Assembly: GCF_014805685.1 (NCBI RefSeq)
Contig: NC_060911.1
Span: forward strand, 6,686,212-6,750,211
DNA: 64,000 bases
Source of the DNA: Silurus meridionalis
Lineage: Eukaryota > Chordata > Actinopteri > Siluriformes > Siluridae
Direction: 5' to 3'
Positions 33,443-44,897 of the stretch are shown here, one piece after another. The notes beneath the pieces were generated by a model. That model ran no database searches, was not told where the DNA came from, and saw only the letters and a program-made list of their open reading frames with translations. The number at the start of each line of letters is the position of its first letter. Position 1 is the stretch's first letter. The position numbers and the translations under genes are program-made.

Positions 33443-36400
33443 ATATACACGTGTATGTACATATATATAAATATAAAAAATGATCAAGTAAGTATGCTAA
33501 AATGACTTCATTTTACTGCGGCTATGGCATTCGCAGCACGTCCAAACCTCCGCTGCCGATAATATTTAAATGGAGGCTGTGAAAAGGTTTTAATTCACAC
33601 CTACCTTATGAATAAAACATACATATTGTCTTTTGACACATCTCACAGATTTCAATTGGTATTATACTGGATGTGTAAGGCAAATAACACAAACAAAAAC
33701 CTTATTAACATATTGTGATTTTTTTTTTTCTACCCGTACATCATACATGATGTAATTCACACAGATTTACACAATATGCTGGCTTCCCTGATTGGTTAGA
33801 TGTTTTAACATGGACATAACATGTTCTAATTCACTATGGATTCTAGTCTAACAGTGTGTCCACATTTAGATGCCACAAAAACCGGTTAAAAACGTATTTT
33901 GATATGGCAAAGTTTACTACAGAGGCTTAGAGGACACTTGACAGATTTACAGCTATTGACAAAATAGCAGAAAATGATGTCATAGCTATCTTTTACCCTG
34001 AATGTCAAAAAATTGACAAGGACCAATAGATATAACGTGGGTGGTGTGCATTCCTCTCAGCACAGCAGTGAACCAGCTGCGGCAGATGTTCACCTGAAGC
34101 TTAGAACCGGAAACGTTCTACATAATAAACTCGTTCGTTTTCGCTCTTTTTCTGATTCAGTAATCAAATGCTGGAATCAATTATCCATGTCGAATGATCA
34201 AATTATGATGGCAAAACAATTAACAAGCAAACAAACGTACAGAAAAAACGACAGCAAAAAACCCAAACTTGGAACATTGTCTTATAATCAAATGCATTAA
34301 ATTGTGCTGCTTTTGATAATACAATTTGCATTATTCTCAAGGCTGGTACACTTCCCCCCCGTTTTCCCCTTTTTTCAAAGACTTCTCCCTTCATTTGAAT
34401 ATTACAGAGACACAAGGGATATGTTACATTTTCCTTTCTTTCATAAGCTGAATTCCTAATGGTATCATATTTAGGGCATATACTTTGGATGGAAGCACAG
34501 CTCCATCTCCTCCATTTTCAGCCTGCAGAAAAGACAGTGAAAACGCCATTTGTCCTCTGTATGAGACCAGGCAGTCTCTCTGTGTGTTACTGTGCCAAAT
34601 CTGTAGTGTGCTCAACAATTTCTAGACACGTTTTATCTCAAGATGGTCTGAAAGGGTACGCTAATGAGGGTTGTAGTCTGGTGAAATCGGCCTCTTCACC
34701 CCAAAGTGGAGCAGTGTTAATTTGCTGTAAATTAGAGACCAAGGTGTTTTTACTTCAGCTCATCATGACAACCGAATGAATAAGGGAAAAAAAAAAACAC
34801 CTTAAGGTGTGAGGTGTAGGTCATGACGCCACGGCCAGAACAGCTTCAATGTGCTTCGGGAATAGATTTTATACGTCCACAGAGGTTTACTGGATGAACG
34901 GAGACTATTCCTTCCAAATGCTACTTTAAGTGGCGAGGAAGATTTTCAGAATGTTACTAACAGTCAAGATCAGGAGACGCCATTATTTTTCCAATTAACC
35001 TCGGCGAGTAACGCGATCGCCACTGTGGGATCTGAAATGTCAAGGCGTTAGCGATGGACAATCTTCGTCACACAATGGCACAAAGTTATTACACTCTAGT
35101 TAGTGACTAAGGGTTGGATTACAATGTCTTTGAGTCAAATGGGTTCTGGGTAGTGATCACATCAATGCTTTGTCTACAGCAAGAGTGCAAAACATATACT
35201 GTACAGTGTCTGAAGGTTTGGTTGGCCCCAAAGAAGTGCTGAGTCATGAAAATCTCATTACAGATTCTTGTCTTGTCCTACAGGTCGTGGTTTATCTGCT
35301 AAAAAAAAAACGGGCTCACCATCCAAACCCTGGAAACATCACCTTAGATATGATAAATAATTCGTTTAAGGATGAGGGTTAAGATATATTGTTATGTAGT
35401 GCTATTTACAGTTCTCAGCAGAGCACCGTTGGCATTAATGTAGACATTACACACTAGGGTTGTAGACGGCATTGAAGAAAAAAAAAATTCTAAATCCGAA
35501 CTCTTCCAATGGAATTTTTTCTCTGGGAAATAAATCCCAAACCTATTTGTTGAATTTCTTCTAATTTGTATAATAATTGATTATCAATAATTGAATCATT
35601 GAATGTAATAATTAGCTATTTAAAGGTATGACACCAGTTCTCACACATGGTCATGAAATAGTAGCCATTTCACCGGAATCAGCCGTGTCACGACTGTATG
35701 ATAGAGTGCTTTCAGAGCCACGGGCTGCACGTCACTATTCAATTCCGTTCGTGCCGGCTCAAAGAGACGGCTCTCGACTCATTTTCAAAAGCTGCTGAGT
35801 TCAGACGTTGGTTGGAAAAGCCAATATCTTGACGACAGAAGCAGCATCAATTTCATCTCTATTAAAGATTCCCAGTCTATGCACATCTAAATGAAAAAAA
35901 AAAATCTTGTACTGATTGTGTATATTGTTACTCAACAGAGCAGTGATCAGTTGTGAGTGGTGAAGTTGGACTGCTCCTCTGACTCCAGCTCACCTCTGAG
36001 TCACCACGACAGCTCTCTCTGAACATGTCCCGGACCCTGTGAGAACATGTATTCACTCCTCGGTGCCTTAAGGGCAGCCCACAGGTCTCTTTTTTGTAAA
36101 GGCTAATCAAAAAACCTGTCACAGCCCTCTCCGACTCTATTCCCATTTTTACCCTGTATATCTCTCTTTCCCTTGCAGATCTCCCATGAGACCTGCGTCA
36201 GTGCAGTTCCAGTCTTGCATCTCTTGCAGTCTTTTATCTAACAAAGCCCAACTTTGTTTTCTTCTTTCTCTCCCTCTTTCTGCCGCTTGTATTACTATTT
36301 TTTTGTTTCTCTGCGTTCCTTTTATTGCACATAATTCTGAACGGTATATCCACCTCCAGCGGCGCCACTGGAAAGACAGAGAGGGACAGAAAGAAAGAGA

Positions 36401-37314
36401 GCTAAATCCCAAAGTAAGAAAGCACTTGAGAATATGGAAATGAGGCTTTTTGAATAAATGCACCTGGGTACCGCGCTGTCTGATTATCAAGCCCCGTGCT
36501 TCATCACTCGCTCTCTCTTCACATTCTGTGCTGGCATCTCTCAGTGGGTGAGCATCCGCCTGAACCGCTCAAATTTAAATACAAGCTGAACGGCTGGCCT
36601 CTACCACTGGCAGAACAGCCACTGTCAAACAATGTTTAGTGCTGGTTCATCAAAAATCCTGCAACCCAACAATTTCCAAATTTCATCGAAGGCAAAGCGA
36701 TGGTCGCTACAGAGTCAATGAACGTCATGCTCCAATAGACCGGATGACACACACAGCTGTGACCTCTGCAATACCACATGACCCGAATATTCATTTTGCT
36801 TTGAGAATGTACCAAGAATTCCAGCGTACATTTCCTTACAATGCGACTAACTTGTACACTGCTCCGGTTTGTTTCGTGGGTGCATTTGTTTTATTTTATC
36901 TCCCATTTCTGCCACGTCTGATCATTGGTTTGTTTTCTTGATGTGTGCACCTGTTCAGAGCTTAGCCCTAATTAGGTTGATTTCATTTCCTTTATCTTTA
37001 CTTTGCATAGGTCTTCTTATATGTTGCCATGTATTACTGAGCACTCCGAGCTGTGTTTACATGTATTACTGAGCGGCTCCTGGTCTTTTTTCTTTCATTT
37101 TTTTTTTATTTTATGCCTCTGCTCAACTCGGTTTGCTGCAAAGAGTAAACAGTGATTTAGCATTACTAAGAGCAGAATCAAATCAACATTTGTTGTGACA
37201 ACACTTTGCACTTAAAACAGCTTTAGTCCTTATGCTTTTTCCTCACAGGTACTTTCTAAGGCTACCAAACTTTAACCTCTTGTAAAAATGTGCATGTTGT
37301 TTCTGTAATTCTTA

Positions 37315-37763
37315 ATGATGTCCACACGTCTCTGCACTGTTATAGCCTTTATATTCATTCGCTGTACATATGCTTACATGTATATCACTTGCTGTAAATA
37401 TGCTACATATTTATCTGCACTTTTGCTACATTTTGCACTGCTGGTAGATGCCAAACTGCATTTCATTGCTGTGTACCTGTACAATGCAATGACAATAAAG
37501 TTCTATCTATCTATCTGCCTGCCTGCCTGCCTGCCTGCCTGCCTTCGGTCGGTCGGTCGGTCTGTCTGTCTGCCTACCCACCCATCGGTCTGTCTGTCTG
37601 TCTGTTTACCTACCTACCTACCTACCTACCTACCTACCTACCTACCTACCTACCTACCCACCCGTCTGTCTGTCTGTCTGTCTGTCTTTCTGTCTGTCTA
37701 CCCACCCACCCATCGGTCTGTCTGTCTGTCTGTCTGTCTACCTACCTACCCACCCACCCATCG

Positions 37764-37821
<58 letters not shown>
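37315..37821 (+). repeat. Retroposon 3' end seeding a tetranucleotide mosaic
   Basis: Bases 37315-37500 end with cctgtacaatgcaatgacaa then taaagttctatctatctat, the characteristic 3' end of a fish non-LTR retroposon. It runs directly into a mosaic of CTGC, GGTC, CTGT, CTAC and CCAC tetramers to 37821. The block 'cccacccatcggtctgtctg' occurs three times (about 37579, 37702 and 37753), so a unit of roughly 50-120 bp has been re-duplicated. The open 172-codon frame through it is an artefact of period-4 repetition. Confidence 0.85.
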
Positions 37822-38534
37822 TTAACGGTATGATCTGAGATCGCTATGGTATGAATTCTTCCATTTGTTTTATATTTATGCAAATATGATAGAAACGTCA
37901 ACATTCATTTTGTAAAATTTTGTATACTGGAAACCTTTATTTTATTTTTGTAAGTTTAGATATCTTAGGGTGCACTTACGTTTTTTTTATTGAAACACTG
38001 ATTTTAAATCAATGACTACAAATACGTATATTGAAAATGTATGTATACGTAAAATAACATAGTAAGGTGATTTACACGCAACACTGCTACTTGTGAACTC
38101 TGAAAAATAAAATATTTAAGTAAACGAAACAATGGACAAAAAAAAACAACCACCATAGCTCGAACATGGATCGAGGGAAACAGCGAAAACCATTAAAGAC
38201 ATCAATAACGAAAGTCAAAGAGATGTGAGATGTGAGTATATACAAATGGTCTGTGGGAAACCTGATTCTTAACAAAACTTTTCATGTCATCAATTTGTTA
38301 CCAAATCATATCCTAGCGGAATCTGTGATATGGTCAAATATCAAATTGTTGTCTTGAGAATGGAAAACGTTTCATATTACGTTTAATCCTGAGATTTACA
38401 CCCCTTCGTCCTGTTTATTTCACCTCAGGCGTGTTTTAATGATTATTTAAAGACTCGCACTTCAATGACTTCAACGTTTCAGTTCCAAACAAAATCTTTA
38501 CACAAGCAGCCAAGTCAAGCATTCCGGCTCCTAC

Positions 38535-38711
38535 CTTGACGTCGACGTGGGCCATGAGCACAGCAAAGTTGGTCAGGTGTGTGCAGGAGCAGGTGGTGTG
38601 CGTGCGGTTGGTAGCAAGAAGACGGCAGTCTTGTGTAGACCAGAAGCCTGTCATGCTGCGCTTGGAGTAGCTCCAGAACGAGCAGTTTGGGTTGAAGTTC
38701 TCCTCCGACTG
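38535..38711 (-). CDS. adgrl3: adgrl3 exon D (GPS autoproteolysis site and tethered agonist)
   Basis: This 177-nt, 59-codon exon carries the GPCR proteolysis site (GPS) that ends the GAIN domain. All diagnostic residues are present: cysteines at exon residues 10, 29, 41 and 43, tryptophans at 13 and 24, and the cleavage triad HLT at 45-47. The Thr codon lies at 38571-38573. In this family the protein cleaves itself between Leu and Thr during folding, leaving the N-terminal fragment non-covalently bound. The new N terminus [10 protein letters not shown] is the tethered agonist (Stachel) that activates the seven-helix domain. The exon starts after cgcccacag and ends before gtagga, in phase 0 on both sides. 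Nothing in it suggests loss of cleavage. Confidence 0.97.
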
Positions 38712-39299
38712 CTGTGGGCGAGAAGCCAAACATGGTGTGAGGAACACGGGGTCCTAGTGGCCACCTTTTCTTTATATATCTGTGCTTCCTTTTCTAGAGT
38801 ACCAGGGCACTGAACAAATTCCAGGACACAAATTGATTTTTTTCATGACTGCACTTTACAATCACTGTGCTGATGCTAACTCGTCCATTCACACTGAAAT
38901 CATGGCGGAATGGGAATTGGAGAACATAAAATAAAATAAATAAATGAATGAATAAAAAAATAATCAGCAGCATTTTGAATCACTGAATGGTGGAAACTAT
39001 GAATGAGGGCTAACAAAAGGAGATTGGTATTCCCATTACTGTACCACTTCACATTTATATGATTACTTAATTTAATCAATATGTTAAAAAGTGGATTGCA
39101 TTCATTTGATTTATTTCATTTTTAGAAAATATTATAAAGAATTGTTTATATATTATTGAACCAAGCAGGAATTTTATATTAAATTGTTTTAAAAATGTAA
39201 ACTGTTCGAATGTTGATCACAAATATTAATATTAATAAACTGCACTAATAAAAAAAAAAAGTTAAGCAATTTTTTAATAACTTAAAAAAACTGTATGTC

Positions 39300-39373
39300 A
39301 AAATTAAACCAACCCGTGACTTAAAAACAAATATACGTAGCGAACCGTGAATTATGTGCACTGTTACACCCCT
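39300..39373 (-). mobile_element. Possible hAT-type terminus
   Basis: On the minus strand this reads taggggtgtaacagtgcaca followed by attcacggttcgctacgta, like the widespread fish repeat with a 'gggtgtaacgg-acggttcgg' start. The opposite end was not located. Confidence 0.4.
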
Positions 39374-39374
39374 A

Positions 39375-39454
<80 letters not shown>
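39374..39454. repeat. (TA)n microsatellite
   Basis: About 40 TA units, followed by four CA-type units. Confidence 0.98.
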
Positions 39455-39461
<7 letters not shown>

Positions 39462-40654
39462 TGCAACTTTGATATATTTGCTGTTGTTAACAATAATTCC
39501 CTCTGTACATCACTTACTGCTGTTTATTATTGATGTGATCATTAGTGCTGTTGAATTGCTCTCTCATTGCCATTGCAGACGATATATAAAAAAAAGAAAT
39601 TATGGCAATTATGGGAAAGCAAATGTCTGCATGTTGTGTTTCAGAGGAGCCGTAAGAATAATCCATCGAATCATCTGACATTTCCTAATATATCACCAAA
39701 AAAAGGAAAAAAAGTGCAGCACTTGTTGACAACCTTAATCTTCTTCGTTCTTTCTCCATCTCTTTTTCTAACATCTTTCTAATCCCTCGCTCTTGCAGAC
39801 ATGAACACACGTAGACACAGCGTCGACGAGCTTGTGTTTTTTTTTTTTCCACCTGTATAATGAGCAAGAGCACTGAAATCCGAGTAGCCGCTGTGTTTGG
39901 GTAAACGTGGGTTCTGATTTAAATCGTGTGGAAGAGGAGAGCTTATACTAGCATAAACGCCGGCTGTATGAGTAAGCGACCTGCAGGGAAAACTGATAAA
40001 GCCGGTATTTATACAGCCGCCTCAGGCACCCGTTTCCACCACTCTGAAGTGCACACCACGCTGAATGTCGACTGAACAGAAAAATCGTGCAGAGGGAGAA
40101 GGGCCAAAGTTTCACTGAGTGTCTGGAACAACTTAAAAAAAAGTTTGGGTTTTGTCCTTAAACAACCACAAACAACTCGCCAGATTATCCAGATTATAGA
40201 TTTATATAAAGTCAAGGTAGGGTGCAGGATTGTGGTAATGCGTTTGACTTGCATGGGTACTGCCAACCATTTTTTGTCAGCTTGTTCCATAAAAATAATC
40301 CTTAAGATTACTCCTAGCCAGTCTGGTTTCTCTGGTATCACATAATTGAAATAGTGGAAAAATGGAGCATTCCCACAGGTAGCCTCCAAAACATTTTAGC
40401 ACTAAATGCCAGTTTCACTTTACCACAATTGCTCTGTTTCTTGGAACTCTCTTTTTTTTATAATCTCCATTTAATCTCTATAATCTTTATTTATTCCCAA
40501 TTTGGTAATTTCATTAGACAAATTCCCACCATCTGGCCAGCTCTAACCCTAAGTGAACGCTAGCCAGCCACAACATCTTCTCATGGAGATATTCCAAAGG
40601 GATTACATTCTCTCCTACCAAGAATCAATGGTCAATTGGGTGTCTTGGACTTTG

Positions 40655-40925
40655 ACTCGTTTACATTTATGGCATTTGGCACACGGCCTTATCCAGAGCG
40701 ACATCTCATTTAATACAACTGAGCAATCAAGTCAAGTCAAGTTTATTTCTATAGCGCTTTTCACAATGTCTCAAAGCAGCTTTAAGGAATTTAAGAACTG
40801 GGCATTAAAGGATAAGAGCCTGGCCCAAGAGCCCAGCCGAGACAACTTGCTGCTGGGATCTGAACTCACAACCTTCAGATTAGAAGTCCAATGTCTTACT
40901 CCCCTGAATAAACACTTCTCAGCAA
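40655..40925. repeat. Teleost interspersed repeat split by an L2 tail
   Basis: The left part (ttacatttatggcatttggc, ccttatccagagcgacat, acaactgagcaa) and the right part (aagagcctggcccaagagcc, gctgggatctgaactcacaa, ttcagattagaagtccaatg) are consecutive pieces of one common fish repeat. Between them, 40731-40795 is an L2 tail in minus orientation (caagtcaagtttatttctat). The left motif recurs at 2868-2925. Confidence 0.7.
40731..40795 (-). repeat. Short L2-type LINE 3' tail
   Basis: On the minus strand it ends agcgctatagaaataaactt then gacttgac, as at 18655-19010. Only about 65 bp are retained, a strongly 5'-truncated retrocopy. Confidence 0.75.
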
Positions 40926-41011
40926 TTACTGATGTGATTTGAACTTTCCCCTTTCTGCTTCTACTTTTGTATTTCCACTATAAGGAATACCGGAAAACCC
41001 AAGATTCTTAC

Positions 41012-41217
41012 TTGGATGTGGCGAACTGTGAATACGACAGGGTCCGACAAGTACACTTTATTGCTGTCCTTGTTGATTGCCGCCGTTATGATGGGCGAGT
41101 TGACGATGACGGTGTAGTTGGTGCTGAGAGCCTCGCTGCTGAACTTCATGCTGGCGTTTTCAGTAGACAGGTACGTGCCCAGGTGCTTGTAAAGCACAAA
41201 TGCCATACGTATTTCAC
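41012..41217 (-). CDS. adgrl3: adgrl3 exon C (GAIN domain subdomain B)
   Basis: This 206-nt exon encodes the beta-sandwich part of the GAIN domain: EIRMAFVLYKHLGTYLSTE, then SEALSTNYTVIVNSPIITA, then NKVYLSDPVVFTVRHIQ. NYT is a likely N-glycosylation site. The acceptor is ccctag before GT at 41217, and a long (TC)n tract on the coding strand (41230-41267) sits 12 nt upstream of it as the polypyrimidine tract. The donor is gtaaga from 41011, and the exon ends on a codon boundary. Compared with the mammalian protein as I remember it, the segment AINKDSNKV is one residue shorter. That is a small loop change and needs an alignment. Confidence 0.95.
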
Positions 41218-41226
41218 CTAGGGTAT

Positions 41227-41229
<3 letters not shown>

Positions 41230-41267
<38 letters not shown>
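41230..41267 (-). repeat. (TC)n polypyrimidine tract of exon C
   Basis: On the coding (minus) strand this is a nearly pure (TC)19 run ending 12 nt before the AG of the exon C acceptor. It therefore serves as, or directly extends, the polypyrimidine tract for that splice site. Confidence 0.9.
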
Positions 41268-41268
<1 letters not shown>

Positions 41269-41621
41269 CAGGCCATTTTTAGTACATGCGTTTGGGAAAA
41301 GAATAATGAAAAAAAGTTTATGAAGTATTTTTTTTTGCACTACATGCCCTTGAGTCGTTGTTTTTTTTGCTTAGCAGGACTCCATTCATTTCCATGTTAA
41401 TTGGCTAACTGATCCCTACAAGAGTTCATTTATAATTAGCACTGTTAATATTTGTAAGTGAAAAGTCTCAATAGGTCAGGGTCATCCAGCAGTGTTTTGC
41501 ATTGGACTTTGATGAAGAACAATTCCTTTTTTTTGGACTGCATCACATGCTTTAGGTGTAGGAAATCATTAAAGTCTTAGCGGCACTGGATTTAATGGGA
41601 TGTCAAATCACAGACAGTAGG

Positions 41622-42086
41622 GATGGTAAGATTTACAGATTCGACATTTTTATCCCAATGCATCGTTTCCTTTAATTATTCAGATTATTTTATTATTCAG
41701 AAAATGACAAATAATTTGTGACCAATAATTTATATGTGGGTTGGTTTGTCCTCACTAAACTGTTTCCTGAGCACCACTACTGCTATGTGAATATCATAAC
41801 ACTATGGAGACCGAAGCGTGTCACATCAAATGTAGATTAACATGGCAGAGGTAGAGCTGTATTTTCCTGGAGACTGAACAGGAAAAATACATTTGGTTTT
41901 ATCTTCTTTTCCTTTTTTGTTTGCGAAAGGGTTAAAGTTCAGAAGTAAATGTATGATATTTAGTCTGTCTGAACCAAAAAAATAAAAGCAAACTATATGA
42001 TTCGCATAGCATCATATTTTTTTCATTGCATCCTATCGCATTAAATCGCGTCGTTCTGAATCGCACTGCATCGATACCAAACCCTG
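41622..42086. mobile_element. Possible hAT-type MITE
   Basis: The left end reads agggatggtaagatttacag and the right end tgcatcgataccaaaccctg; the reverse complement of the latter starts cagggtttggtatcgatgca, so the ends are similar inverted repeats. The inner arms (tcccaatgcatcg and cgcactgcatcg) support this. No transposase. Confidence 0.45.
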
Positions 42087-43354
42087 CATCATGAAACAAT
42101 TAAGAATTAAAGTGTTCATATAAATACACTGTGGTCATTAGCTCTATTGATGATATCACTATGCCGCCTTTACTCCACTTTAAAAAGGTGAATGAACTCT
42201 GGATCTGCTCAGTGCTGGAACTTGTATTCATGTGAAGTTTGATTAGCCATTAAGCTATAAAGCTTTGTTCCTCACAGCTGCACTTACTGTGAGAGACAAA
42301 GGTTTCAAGAGAGCGGTTCGAAAAAAAAAAAAATAAATAAATAAATAAAATAGTCTACCAACCTGAGAGCCGATTTGATTTAGCCTCATTGAAATGTCAT
42401 TGTTGCTTTATTGCCGGCTTGGACAAAAGCTACATTTCAGTTTCCTAACCTCCCACTCCTCTTTTTCGTTCCGTGCCTCCACCTCCTCCTGCTGCATGCT
42501 GAAATGAAAGAGCCCCCCGCCCCCCCAAACCACCGATGCTCCAGCCTCACCGACAAGAAAAGAAAACCAATTTGTGTGATTCCTGTCGATGACAGCGACG
42601 CGCCAGGTGCTGGGTGGGAATATTAAAAACGGAGGGAAGAGAAGCGAGCTTTGATGATGCATGGCTCACGGCCACTTGCTTACTCATAAAGCTGCATAAA
42701 ACGCCATGCGACGCGCAACTGTGTCTCATTTGCATGAAAGCGCAAGTAATAAAGCCCAAGGAAAAAAGAGGATAGTTTTCTTGATTGACAAATCAGAATA
42801 TAATACGCAGATTGGACTCGGGCGGAAAGGGGAATGCTTTCTTTACTTGTGTAATGCACTGAGGGACTAATACTTTTTATATCCTGTGTCGTGCATTCAA
42901 ACAGATAGGAGTGACTGGATTTTTCTTTCCCTAAATTGCAGCAACTCGACACACAAGTCAAGATTTTTCCTGCATATAGAGTCATTTGGGGAGTCAATAA
43001 ACCTGATGCAAGCAAACTGTCATAACCAGTCTCAACAATAATGACTCAAACCTATTTAGGTTTGAATTCCAAAATTATTATCATGCATGCAAATTCTATT
43101 ATAATAAACAACAATCCCACCTGTTTAAAAAAAAAGCCCCATTTAGGCTACAAATGCAATTTAGGCAGCAAATTAAAAGTATTATGTGATATTTTCGGTG
43201 CCGTCATTTCCCTCCCTTATTATATTACTATGATGGCTCGTTGGGAGGTTAGTTGATGTGAAAATTAGGATGGCTATAAAAGAAAACTAAAAAATTCTGC
43301 CTAATGAGCATTTATGGCGTTGAAGCAATCTTCCCAAACCACAAGTTACAGCAT

Positions 43355-43630
43355 ATAGACAAAAGTTTGTAAACAGCCGACCATAAGATGATTATGTGCT
43401 GCTTGAACATCCCATTTCACCTTTAGTCCACATTTGCTGTTATAATATCCTCCACTCTTCTGGGAAGATGTTCCACTAGATTTTGAAGTGTACTTGTGGA
43501 GATTTGTGCTCATTCAGCTACAAGGGTATTAGTAAAGATAGATACTGGTGTAGGTGAGGTGAGGAGGTCTGGGGTGCAGTCAGCATTACAGTTCATCCCA
43601 AAGGTGTTCAATAGGGTTGAGGTCAGAGAT
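43355..43630 (-). mobile_element. Tc1/mariner-type relic, reverse orientation
   Basis: On the minus strand it carries the same order of blocks as 4466-4940: a cctattgaacacctttggga block (the NPIEHLWDEL part), a cccagacctcctcacctcac block, then the gtggaacatcttcccagaag block and an end with acaaacttttgtct. It is truncated on its 5' side at about 43630. Confidence 0.75.
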
Positions 43631-43981
43631 TAAATACAGGCTACTCAAGAACCTCCAGTCCAACCTACGATCTAAGACTCCACGCGATTTCCGAAAAAAA
43701 CGTGATTTTTTTTCATACGTCATTAACGTTACATGGCATGATGGTGTATTTTGTCCACAGACCTTCATTCAAAATGCTAGACTTTATTTTATGAATATTC
43801 TAGTTTGTCAATATTAACATTCCCAGAAAAGCTTGGTGAAATCTTAATCAATTAAAACACATCTTACTGTTTAATACTGTAGATTTTATTATGCAATCTA
43901 ATTAATGTAGTAAAACTCCTATAAAAAAATATCCTGCCATATATAGTAGTGTATAGTATAGTATATGTACGTATGTATATA

Positions 43982-44532
43982 CAGTACAGACCAAAAGTTT
44001 GGATACACCTTCTCATTCAAAGAGTTTTCTTTATTTTCATGACTATGAAAATTGTAGAGTCACACTGAAGGCATCAAGGGCTATTTGACCAAGAAGGAGA
44101 GTGATGGGGTGCTGCGCCAGATGACCTGGCCTCCACAGTCACCGGACCTGAACCCAATCGAGATGGTTTAGGGGTGAGCTGGACCGCAGAGTGAAGGCAA
44201 AAGGGCCAACAAGTGCCAAGCATCTCTCGGGGAACTCCTTCAAGACTGTTGGAAGACCATTTCAGGTGACTACTTCTTGAAGCTCATCAAGAGAATGCCA
44301 AGAGTGTGCAAAGCAGTAATCAAAGCAAAAGGTGGCTACTTTGAAGAACCTAGAATATGACATTTTTCAGTTGTTTCACACTTTTTTGTTATGTATATAA
44401 TTCCATATATAATTCCACATGTGTTAATTCATAGTTTTGATGCCTTCAGTGTGAATCTACAATTTTCATAGTCATGAAAATAAAGAAAACTCTTTGATTG
44501 AGAAGGTGTGTCCAAACTTTTGGTCTGTACTG
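43982..44532. mobile_element. Tc1 deletion derivative with about 95-bp inverted termini
   Basis: The left terminus cagtacagaccaaaagtttg is mirrored at the right end, and the match extends inward about 95 bp through the actatgaaaattgtagagtc block. TA flanks both ends (43980-43981 and 44533-44534). The interior keeps only the last third of the transposase: ccggacctgaacccaatcg encodes PDLNPIE, the catalytic Glu region, followed by a block with gccaagcatctctcggggaa. The N-terminal and central coding parts are gone. Termini differ little from each other, so it is rather young. Confidence 0.9.
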
Positions 44533-44558
44533 TATGTGTATAGTATATGTTTTATATA

Positions 44559-44897
44559 CAGTGGAAAGTCGATACTCACGACCTCGATAGTACGTGACTT
44601 TTTATTTGGAAGCGAAATAACAGTATCTCGCGAAAAATCTGATAGTTGGCGAGAAGCCGCGAGTGGTTTGAAAGTTTGTACTAATAAATTACATAGAAAT
44701 GTTTGAAAAACTATTTTATTATTGTATTATTCATTTAAAGTAGTAAATAAAACATTCCCAATTTTTGCTGAGTGTACAGTACAGTAAATGTACAATTCCC
44801 CTTGAAAAAGGAACCATCAAAAGGAGAAAGTCAAAACCTCGCGATTTTTTTGTTACTCATGAGGGGTCATAGAACGTAACGTATCAAGGTTGCACTG
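44559..44897. mobile_element. Pogo/Tigger-like MITE
   Basis: The left end is cagtggaaagtcgatactca and the reverse complement of the right end is cagtgcaaccttgatacgtt, flanked by TA on both sides. Inside are gatagttggcgagaagccgc and caaaaggagaaagtcaaaac, which recur in the same order at 50887-51169. No transposase. Confidence 0.8.

Larger units (their letters stand above)
27549..38534. other. 11-kb intron between exons D and E
   Basis: This intron contains a Tc1-type relic at 28490-28890, a (GT)n at 30018-30045, a (TCTA/TCTG)n compound array at 30965-31348, (CA)n at 32286-32348, (TA)n plus (CT)n at 32889-33007, a hAT-like terminus at 33100-33442 and a tetranucleotide mosaic at 37500-37821 seeded by a retroposon tail. 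Regions 33450-37300 are mostly unassigned single-copy-looking sequence without a recognisable exon. Several short open frames there match nothing I know. Confidence 0.8.
38712..41011. other. Intron between exons C and D
   Basis: This 2300-bp intron holds a hAT-like end at about 39300-39373 next to (TA)n at 39374-39454, and a nested repeat pair at 40660-40925. The interval 40000-40560 is unassigned; open frames there match nothing I recognise. Confidence 0.8.

Noticed and set aside
34013..34300. 95-codon plus-strand frame
   Set aside because: It contains no known motif, and its composition is not clearly different from surrounding intron.
36639..36941. 100-codon plus-strand frame ending in a hydrophobic stretch
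   Set aside because: I do not recognise it, the hydrophobic part comes from T-rich sequence, and no conserved motif or splice structure supports it.
37315..37833. 172-codon open frame with LSVCLPTYLP-type repeats
   Set aside because: It is a period-4 microsatellite whose 12-base repeat reads as four codons without stops. Codons carry no other coding signal.
40009..40389. 126-codon minus-strand frame in the intron between exons C and D
   Set aside because: It matches no family I know and lies between receptor exons on the same strand without usable splice sites at its ends. It might be transposon-derived but there is no support.
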